Positions 11,101-14,410 of a DNA stretch of 14,410 nt are shown piece after piece. The stretch's first letter is position 1; every line of letters begins with the position of its first letter. Under the pieces are notes generated by a model, which was not told the origin of the DNA, ran no database searches, and saw only the letters and a list, made by a program, of their open reading frames with translations. Made by a program: the position numbers and the translations under genes. Location of the stretch: contig QAXH01004092.1 in the NCBI GenBank assembly GCA_004335635.1, forward strand, positions 1-14,410, read 5' to 3'. The DNA is from Chloromonas sp. AAM2 (taxonomy: Eukaryota; Chlorophyta; Chlorophyceae; Chlamydomonadales; Chlamydomonadaceae).

Positions 11101-14100
11101 CACATTGGCTGTCAGCCAGGTGCCCTCCACATAGTCCCCCTGCGCAGTGTGCGCACACCGGCCAGGCTAGCCTGATGCAGTCTTTTCATGCACCAATACA
11201 GGGCACCGTGCAAGCATACTCAAGGAAACACTTCTGCCACCATTTCTCAGGTAAGCGCAAGCAACACCGCACTCAGACCACTCTTGGTGAAGGCCATGTT
11301 CAGAAATTGACGGATACCCAGTCATATGCATCGCAATCGGACTCTTCCTCACACCTGTTTGTCCACTGCTGCCACTCCGCATGTGCCCGCCTCAAGCTCA
11401 CTGGCACTCATGCAGGGCGTGATGGATTGCGGCAGGGGCCGGCCGTACGTGGCGAACAAGGTCCTCGCCCTCGCGTCCACCAGGAGCCCCTGGTCCAATG
11501 CATACACTAACTGACTTTCGGTTCCTGTCTGTTGAAGCAGTTGGCGGTTGACCAAGGGTGCGGTTTCAAGCGCAGCACGCCTGGCAGTGCCAGCTGGTGT
11601 CTGGGCAGTGGTGTTTAGCTTTTGTAGCAGCAGGCTGAGGGTGGTGGTGTTGCGGAAGATCACCAGCAGGCGGATTCTGATGTCTGGCAGCGGCCGGCTG
11701 GTGGTGGGTGCGATCAGGCTGAGGACGGAGCAAGGCAGCATGTCCGGGAAGCATGTGGTATCGCACAGCTGCTGGCTGGCGGGGCAAGGCGGGGATACGA
11801 CTAGCTGACGCTCCACGCTGGCACTGGTGGCTGGAAAGGCCCCACTGAACACCACAAACGTCACGGTGAAGACCTGTGAGAGCATGGCAGAGAGAGTTGG
11901 GTGATGACTGACAAGGCAGGACGAGAAGGAGGAGCAGGAACTGTCCCAGGAGACTGCATGGCCAGAGGTTGAAAGGCATGTGGGTCATGTGTGCGCGGGA
12001 CCCACCGTGCCTGGCGCTGCAGAGGTCAGCTTATCCAGACCACACGCCGTGAGGCCCTGCAACCGGTAGGATAACGGCATGTGAAGGGCACATGGTTGAA
12101 AAGCAAATCAGGTCAAGCCGAGTAATGCTGCGTAGGCAGCCTGTTGAGAGTGTGTGAATGTTGCTCTTGTCAGCAGTGTGCCTGCTGCAGCCTGGCCCAG
12201 CTGATGTGGTGATAAGTAGGAGAGTGGTTGGATTGAGCCATCGGCGCACCCAAGGGCTGTTGGATATTAAGCAGGACGCCTGCGCGCCTTTCAACCTTGA
12301 CAGCGTATCTCCACCCAACCATTAAGATCTTTGCAGTGAACAACACAGCACATTTGCTCACCTTGACGGCATACTCATACCCCGGGCAGCCGTAGGCCAG
12401 ACAGGATGCGGGCGGGCAGGCCAGGATCTGCGGCCAGAAGAACAGCTCGACGAGTCAGGGGTTGACTTGACTGCGCTGTGCATGTATGGGGGGCAGCCGA
12501 TCAGCCAGCCTCGACACAGTGATGGTTGGGTAGACCGGACGCACTGCGCCCCGTGGCTTCCACTTTGTGCAGCCACCCCAGCCGTACGCAACCCAGTCCT
12601 ACTGTCCCCACACACTTCCCGGTCAAGTGTGGTCGTGGTACGACATGCACAACCCTTGTAGCTCTGACCAAAGCGGCGACGTAAGAGCAGAAAGCATGTT
12701 GAGTCAAACCTCACTGACCACAACCCATTGCTTACCTTGCTAGAGATGTCCTTTTGAGGCACAGTGGACGCATCATACGCTGTAGCCCCCAGCTCACAAG
12801 GCACGTTACTAGTGGGCTCCTGGCTCGCTCCACAGGGCAAGTAGAGGGAGCCGGGCGCGATGGCCACTGTGCCGCCGAGACGCGGGTTCGTGCGAAGGGT
12901 TAGCAGGGGCGCAGGCGCGTTGGGCTGGGTCGACGGGAAGGAGGACAGCAGCTGGGACAGCAGCCGGTCGGCGGATGTGGCGCCTGCTTGGCTGGCAGAG
13001 GCGCCTGACAGCTGATCCAAGCCCCCAGCAGTCCGAGCTGACGGATCAGCGCCAGATAGGCAAACCGTAGCGCTGATACCACCTGTGAACGGGCAGGGTC
13101 AGACGCACAGATGGGATTGAGTCATTTTTTGCTTTTTTTTTTGCCGTAGGACAGCTATATTCAAGTAGATTCAGGGTAACATGAGTCAGAACTGAGTCAT
13201 GTCACATAGGAGAACCTCTTGTTTGTAAATCGTTGGGATGACCAGGGACAGGTCGCAGGTGGAACACCATATCAAGCACTTCAGCAGATGATGCTCCCAT
13301 TCAGTCAGTGCACTCCAGCAGATGATGCTCCCATTCAGTCAGTGCACTTCAGCAGATGATGCTCCCATTCAGTCAGTGCCTGAGCTGGCCTCCAAACTGT
13401 TCGGTCCCCGCCTCACCTGCCATGCAACTGTCCAGGTTGCAGTCACCACCGCCCTGGCAAGCACTGCCCACCACCAGTGTCCGTGTGGCATAGGCAGTCG
13501 CCCCCTCACTGTTTGCCACACTGAACGTGACATGGTAGACACCGGGTGTCAAGGCAAAACGGCAGGCAGCCAGGCCTACGGTTCCAAATCTGGCCGTGCC
13601 CTTCCATGTGCTATTGCCAGCCACAGGAGCACAGGCCTCCACTAAGCCAGTGAGCTCCCCGTCGACTGCATCTGATGCTGTGGCGCCCCTGTCACATGGC
13701 ACAGTGCTGTCCAGGGGTGCATTGGCCGCACACGAGGTGTATGCATTGCCGGCTGCCAGGTACACAGTGGTGGCACCAACGAGGGTAATTGTTGGTGTGC
13801 GTGTGGTCACCGCTGCAGGGCTAGGGGGTGCCGCGTCTGGGAAACCCTGCCCCCTGTTATTGGTCCCGTTGGTAAGAGCCAGGCTTGCGGTGATAGCTGT
13901 GCATGCCAATTCCTCCACACACTGTAGCAGGGAGGCATTAGTGGATGCAGGGTCTGCACACGTGACTGTGCCAGCTGGACAGTTGACATTCAGTTGGCGC
14001 ACGGCCAATGCGTTGGCGACCCGGTACTGCAGCAGTATTGGAGCGGAGGCAGCAGTGGGGCGCGAAGTGTCAGGCACAGTGGCGGCTTGCCCCTGAGGGT

Positions 14101-14410
14101 CTGTGACCGTCACACGAATGACACTTGTGAGGTCTTGTAGATTGCTGTCCACAGCAATGGCCCCTGGATCTACCCAGGGTTCACCGGCAGTCCAGGATGA
14201 GACAAGGTAATACTGCCGCGGCTGTGCAGGGGGCCCGGCTATTTTCACTCCCAGTCCCAGTACAGTGATGATCACCCCAACAACTCCCTGTGATTCTGAG
14301 GGGGGAAATGGAGAGGGACGAGGGAAGGCAGGTGGAGAGGAGGGGACCGGCGGTTTTGGAGGGGAAGGTGGAGGCAAAGGAGGGGAAGGAGGAGGGAAAG
14401 GGGGCGCAAG
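146..14410 (-). CDS. Polycystin (PKD/TRPP)-like cation channel with Ig-like ectodomain, 5'-partial, 21 exons
   Basis: Exons (high to low): 14410-13417, 13082-12736, 12427-12362, 12056-12006, 11873-11355, 11139-11018, 10800-10656, 10387-10081, 9826-9597, 9296-9172, 8251-8020, 7740-7524, 7344-7275, 7122-7052, 6582-6455, 6113-5949, 5789-3267, 3063-2884, 2616-2574, 2447-2374, 2113-146. All 20 junctions are GT-AG and phase-compatible, giving 8,577 nt (2,858 residues plus TAA). Order: Pro-rich stalk, Ig-like modules (about 44-727), connector (749-968), polycystin domain (969-1263), S2 (about 1269-1289), giant loop, S3 (2005-2027), S4 (2107-2125), S5 (2146-2164), pore (2165-2203), S6 (2208-2238), long tail. 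Family knowledge: polycystins are six-helix channels with an extracellular domain between S1 and S2. The N-terminus, signal peptide and promoter lie beyond 14410. Function as a ciliary or plasma-membrane receptor-channel is inference. Exon edges were placed without transcript data. Confidence 0.85.
1262..1426 (-). repeat. Two tandem 93-bp (31-residue) coding repeats in the tail
   Basis: GAGCATAAGGAGCGA on the plus strand occurs at 1265 and 1358, 93 bp apart. On the coding strand each unit reads ETALGRANRLFGAVN, [T/V]RRSLLML. The second copy diverges after LLMLGE. Each carries a basic RRS motif; predicted cytosolic. Confidence 0.9.
2374..2447 (-). CDS. Exon 20: pore helix and selectivity filter region
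   Basis: 74 nt, phase 1 in, phase 0 out. Reads GDALSLQAKALVAGNAQQFM then HASHL. Aligned to PKD2 (pore helix TQFRIILGD), the filter position is VAGN (A2191, G2192, N2193; codons 2404-2412). Donor GTAGGC, acceptor GCGCAG. A second CAG within the exon would break the frame. Confidence 0.78.
2574..2616 (-). CDS. Exon 19: microexon, S5 end and turret
   Basis: 43 nt: SLVVDVAFHDLTSF plus the first base of a split Gly. It continues S5 from AVAL and ends at the place where polycystins have 'FG..V.DF.TF' before the pore helix. Acceptor CTGCAG, donor GTGAGT; phase 0 in, phase 1 out. It cannot be seen as an ORF. Confidence 0.78.
2884..3063 (-). CDS. Exon 18: helices S4 and S5 of the channel
   Basis: 60 codons, phase 0 both sides. 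TTYFLLQCVLLLLLLLRLLG is S4; LCSFQARLALLPQTLVRASS is the S4-S5 linker with the family pattern 'F/FN...R/L...L..TL.R'; QLIHLAIILAMCSLMGAVAL is S5. In PKD2 the equivalent is the KFINFN...STTMSRCAKDL stretch followed by S5. Acceptor CAG at 3064-3066, donor GTGAGG. The upstream MQ of the open frame is intronic. Confidence 0.87.
3267..5789 (-). CDS. Exon 17: S2, giant Ser/Arg-rich cytosolic loop with 52-residue repeats, S3 and S3-S4 loop
   Basis: 841 codons without an intron, residues 1264-2104. Starts AVTEALILFLVFMFIAWWTW: helix S2, right after the polycystin domain; the apparent Met start at 5795 is two codons of intron. Then follow basic residues (HTRKHEKASKQR, inside-positive), about 715 residues of low-complexity S/R/P/A with RRKS (1463) and RRTS (1485), five tandem 52-residue repeats (1585-1844), then WW and S3 (LLLDGLIAALMV... 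to about 2027), and an S3-S4 loop with an NGS sequon (2036). Ends LADDQ at donor GTAAGC (3261-3266); the following open frame to TGA at 3204 is intron. In PKD2 the S2-S3 linker is only about 20 residues. Confidence 0.82.
4047..4826 (-). repeat. Five tandem 156-bp (52-residue) coding repeats
   Basis: The plus-strand mark CATG[C/T]GGCC[G/A]GTGCTGTAGCTGACAC recurs at 4047, 4203, 4359, 4515 and 4671, exactly 156 bp apart, giving five nearly identical units in frame. Each unit runs from L-L-[D/E]-E-A-M-P-E-M through ASALKSMPSMPA to RER[S/R]VSYSTG[H/R]M. Differences: D/E at position 3, V/M at 12, R/L at 19, R/S and H/Q near 33-35, S/R at 44. High DNA identity points to recent duplication or concerted evolution. 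Confidence 0.95.
5949..6113 (-). CDS. Exon 16: C-terminal strands of the polycystin domain
   Basis: Residues 1209-1263. Reads VPTYSGERNSFGLWHAAFDW, then a strand SGAILASFALRVVP. It matches the 'VYNANINLF' then 'EF...GG.I' block in PKD2, with Y-S-G replacing Y-N-A. 55 codons, phase 0 both sides; donor GTGAGG. Confidence 0.83.
6114..6454 (-). other. Intron 15 (341 bases)
   Basis: GTGGGC donor, GCGCAG acceptor. Nothing else recognised. The join RLVVQ-VPTYS matches the family pattern, so no exon is missing. Confidence 0.75.
6455..6582 (-). CDS. Exon 15: core helix of the polycystin domain
   Basis: Residues 1166-1208. Reads GFASGYPVVLSADLSEERW, then VMQWLQEGGYLDSSASRRL and VVQ. This corresponds to the 'G-Y-hydrophobic-L...R...L..L...-W-LD..TR' block in PKD2, the most recognisable element of the family. 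Phase 0 at donor GTGGGC. Confidence 0.85.
6583..7051 (-). other. Intron 14 (469 bases)
   Basis: GTGTGC donor, GGTTCAG acceptor. Contains copy 1 of the 42-bp repeat. The protein reads smoothly from DLPG to GFASGYP across it, so no exon is missing here. Confidence 0.75.
6913..6954. repeat. Dispersed 42-bp repeat, copy 1
   Basis: TCTGAATCTCCTTTACACAG, then TGCCATGCGGTTCCGGCTAGGC. It matches bases 8562-8603 at 34 of 42 positions by eye. Both copies lie in introns, same orientation; possibly remnants of a short interspersed element. Confidence 0.55.
7052..7122 (-). CDS. Exon 14: polycystin domain, YNTSG...PYGF segment
   Basis: 71 nt, phase 2 in, phase 1 out. Reads YNTSGADISFHGVPYGFQSV then DLPG. 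It contains an NTS sequon. The donor CTGCCAG|GTGTGC was chosen because it alone gives phase 1 needed by exon 15; the frame stays open beyond it, so the boundary rests on that match. Confidence 0.77.
7275..7344 (-). CDS. Exon 13: SYGADPVF segment of the polycystin domain
   Basis: A 70-nt exon entering in phase 1 and leaving in phase 2. It joins SYG to ADPVFAPSSSLYDRQLKQR and ends at the split Trp of W-YNTSG. The 'YG.DP.F' then 'W' pattern is typical of algal polycystin domains. Donor GTGAGT, acceptor TGTCAG. Confidence 0.8.
7524..7740 (-). CDS. Exon 12: Cys-containing finger of the polycystin domain
   Basis: Residues 1047-1119. Begins ERRSEPLTNSPSLPPPP, then ACSSRFGTSLAPGCGPVT, the paired cysteines typical of the loop in polycystin domains, a charged helix (ALERELQRVHEEW) and ends LPSYG. 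The start is the least certain edge: a second acceptor-like PyCAG (CCCCCCAG, near 7692) exists, but only the chosen one (7741-7743) keeps the frame. Confidence 0.75.
8020..8251 (-). CDS. Exon 11: N-terminal part of the polycystin (TOP) domain
   Basis: Residues 969-1046. Reads SFEDGAGVDLEAVAQQG, LNPDYLACLRSRGREAYFAF, and ends RGSQVVGGVLMHL. The last piece matches the conserved 'L-GG-V/I-hydrophobic' strand at the start of the polycystin domain (in PKD2 the LLGVPRIRQ region). Phase 0 at donor GTGAGA. Confidence 0.8.
8562..8603. repeat. Dispersed 42-bp repeat, copy 2
   Basis: Counterpart of 6913-6954: TCTGAAAACCCTTCACACAG then TGCTACGTGGTTCTGGCTAGGC. Located in the 920-base intron between exons 10 and 11. 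Confidence 0.55.
8960..8986. repeat. TG/CA dinucleotide microsatellite
   Basis: About 13 uninterrupted TG units on the plus strand inside the longest intron; on the coding strand this is a CA run. Confidence 0.95.
9172..9296 (-). CDS. Exon 10: helical segment before the polycystin domain
   Basis: Residues 928-969. Reads VLRYLRAAVANLEFEAQAV then RNICTRLKIPGCADF and SPIDLR. The exon is not in the ORF track because it has no start codon and is short; it was found by acceptor (CAG at 9297-9299), donor (GTGCGA) and phase 2 agreement with exon 11. In polycystins helix S1 would be expected near here, but this text is not a membrane segment. Confidence 0.72.
9597..9826 (-). CDS. Exon 9: connector with short heptad-like helix
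   Basis: Residues 851-927. The middle reads TAALLSRVAALQQQVQSSAL, a likely amphipathic or coiled-coil helix, followed by LPFLADGSPSPVFQFDW and an acidic end (EDEQDTDL). Phase 0 at donor GTAAGG. Function unknown. Confidence 0.75.
10081..10387 (-). CDS. Exon 8: Ala/Leu-rich connector
   Basis: Residues 749-850. Opens AAMSPAALQALLAVHLPRLG, then a beta-like LIRLRRVTLSGLTVG stretch, an NMS sequon and several cysteines (SYALCACPT), ending with an Ala/Gln helix. Phase 1 at the donor GTACGG. No named domain recognised. It sits between the Ig-like region and the polycystin domain, where larger polycystins carry REJ/GAIN-type regions, but no GPS signature was seen. Confidence 0.75.
10656..10800 (-). 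CDS. Exon 7: end of fourth Ig-like segment and connector
   Basis: It enters with one base completing Thr, then YEAYVGSQRLGSTSLQLVVEQ-like strands, followed by VPAWVAVLHNCSSDAQ with an NCS sequon. Ends in phase 0 (CAACAG|GTGTGG). The PGTYNVTYEA...LVV end matches the closing strands of the earlier modules, but the opening strands of this fourth copy are not obvious. Confidence 0.77.
11018..11139 (-). CDS. Exon 6: beta-rich ectodomain segment
   Basis: Reads GDYVEGTWLTANVSADVTSG, a C...C pair and PGTYNV-T, ending in phase 2 at donor GTAAGC (AAT GTC AC|). With exon 7 it makes an Ig-like C-terminal half (CMPGTYNVTYEAYV... LQLVVEQ). It carries NVS and NVT sequons. It is too short to appear as an ORF, and was found by splice-site matching. 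Confidence 0.78.
11355..11873 (-). CDS. Exon 5: end of Ig-like module 3 and following ectodomain
   Basis: It starts after a CAG acceptor with VFTVTFVVF and closes module 3 at RQLVV (about residue 513). A Cys-rich connector follows (CPASQQLCDTTCFPDMLPC), then a segment with two NTT sequons, and an Ala/Leu/Gln-rich stretch to residue 659 (ending AAVDKQ). 173 codons, phase 0 on both sides. The upstream MLSQ seen in the open frame is intron. No known domain was recognised after module 3. Confidence 0.82.
12006..12056 (-). CDS. Exon 4: 17-codon exon within Ig-like module 3
   Basis: A 51-nt exon, phase 0 on both sides. It encodes GLTACGLDKLTSAAPGT and joins YAVK of exon 3 to VFTVTFVV of exon 5. 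The joined text (KGLTACGLD..., APGT-VFTV) has the G/C and strand pattern expected inside a DUF5011-like module. Support is splice sites plus frame continuity only. Confidence 0.75.
12057..12361 (-). other. Intron 3 (305 bases)
   Basis: GTGAGC donor, GTTGCAG acceptor. Nothing else recognised in it. Confidence 0.75.
12362..12427 (-). CDS. Exon 3: Cys-rich strand of Ig-like module 3
   Basis: A 66-nt exon (22 codons, phase 0 on both sides) between CAG acceptor and GTGAGC donor. It reads ILACPPASC and GCPGYEY, continuing the module from DISSK in the previous exon. It is too short for the ORF track and lies in a different frame from the long ORF that covers it. Four cysteines in 22 residues suggest disulphides. 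Confidence 0.78.
12428..12735 (-). other. Intron 2 (308 bases)
   Basis: GTAAGC donor, GCCGCAG acceptor. The exon 2 frame stays open across it, but retention would shift exon 3 out of frame (308 is not a multiple of 3), and the translation loses the Ig-like pattern at the donor. Confidence 0.78.
12736..13082 (-). CDS. Exon 2: linker and start of Ig-like module 3
   Basis: Acceptor CAG at 13083-13085 follows TTCA; the exon completes a Gly codon split with the previous exon (CMA-G/G-ISATVC). Residues 332-389 are a Ser/Ala/Gln linker. From about 390 a new Ig-like module begins (PLLTLRTNP, GSLYLPCGA, VPCELGATAYDAS), parallel to the module in exon 1 (VPCDRGATASDAV). The exon ends in phase 0 at donor GTAAGC. 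The reading frame stays open through the intron, so an ORF finder overextends it to 12358. Confidence 0.82.
13083..13416 (-). other. Intron 1 (334 bases)
   Basis: GTGAGG donor, TTCACAG acceptor. Contains the 34-bp triplicate and a T-run (13125-13142 on the plus strand, poly-A in the transcript). No coding signal seen. Confidence 0.8.
13277..13378. repeat. Three tandem 34-bp units in the first intron
   Basis: CACTTCAGCAGATGATGCTC plus CCATTCAGTCAGTG is repeated at 13277, 13311 and 13345 with one mismatch in the second copy (CACTCC). It lies 39-139 bases past the exon 1 donor. Minisatellite; no coding sense in the gene frame. Confidence 0.93.
13417..14410 (-). CDS. Exon 1 of window (5' partial): Pro-rich stalk and Ig-like modules 1 and 2
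   Basis: The frame is open to the window edge, so the protein continues upstream. Residues 1-37 are a P/S-rich stretch (PPPSPP, PSPP, PKPP) like hydroxyproline-rich stalks of algal extracellular proteins. Residues about 44-144 form a first Ig-like module: a VITVLG-type first strand, then EPWVDPGA, a DLT turn, VPDTSRPT and a closing LQYRVANA strand. Residues about 205-314 form a second: TPTITLVG, GNAYTSC, GATASDAVDGELT, then GVYHVTFSVANSEG and a TLVV end. These are hallmarks of the HYR/DUF5011 (bacterial surface Ig-like) family. NAS, NGT and NST sequons and many cysteines fit an extracellular location. The exon ends in codon phase 1 at donor GTGAGG (13411-13416); the open frame past it is intronic. 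Confidence 0.85.
14305..14410 (-). other. Proline-rich (PPSPP-type) linker coding segment
   Basis: On the plus strand this is a purine run of GGAGG/GGGGA units; on the coding strand it reads as Pro/Ser codons with occasional Phe, Lys and Ala. Such segments in volvocine algae are usually hydroxylated and glycosylated and act as extended extracellular spacers. It runs off the window, so its length and what precedes it are unknown. Confidence 0.75.

Noticed and set aside
13277..13378. CRISPR-like direct repeats
   Set aside because: Head-to-tail copies without spacers, in an intron of a eukaryotic gene.

Overview
The window looks like nuclear DNA of a green alga, most likely a chlorophyte of the Chlamydomonadales type. 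Coding DNA is GC-rich and alanine/serine/proline-heavy. Introns are dense (20 of about 50-920 bases each, all GT-AG with GTRAG-type donors), and an extracellular PPSPP stretch and TG/GT microsatellite are present. The species call is inference; nothing in the sequence names the organism. There are no tRNA, rRNA, CRISPR or bacterial-type features.

Essentially the whole window is one minus-strand gene, 5'-truncated at base 14410 and ending at a TAA at 146-148. Twenty-one exons (called 1-21 here, from high to low coordinates) were placed by eye. Every splice junction is phase-consistent, giving 2,858 residues in one open frame. Residue numbers below count from the first codon in the window (14408-14410).

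Layout. Bases 14410-10656: proline-rich stalk followed by three to four Ig-like (HYR/DUF5011-like) modules with many N-glycosylation sequons. Bases 10387-9172: Ala/Leu/Gln-rich connector of unknown type. Bases 8251-5949: the extracellular polycystin (TOP) domain. Bases 5789-3267: one huge exon holding transmembrane helix S2, a Ser/Arg-rich cytosolic loop of about 715 residues with five 52-residue tandem repeats, then S3. Bases 3063-2374: S4, S5 and pore. Bases 2113-146: S6 and a cytosolic tail of about 620 residues rich in RRxS motifs.

The product is therefore best read as a polycystin-family (PKD/TRPP-like) membrane protein with a large adhesive or sensory ectodomain. Its oddities are the inserted S2-S3 loop, no recognisable S1 helix, a changed pore filter (AGN where PKD2 has LGD), and a phosphorylation-prone cytosolic side. 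No second gene could be supported on either strand.
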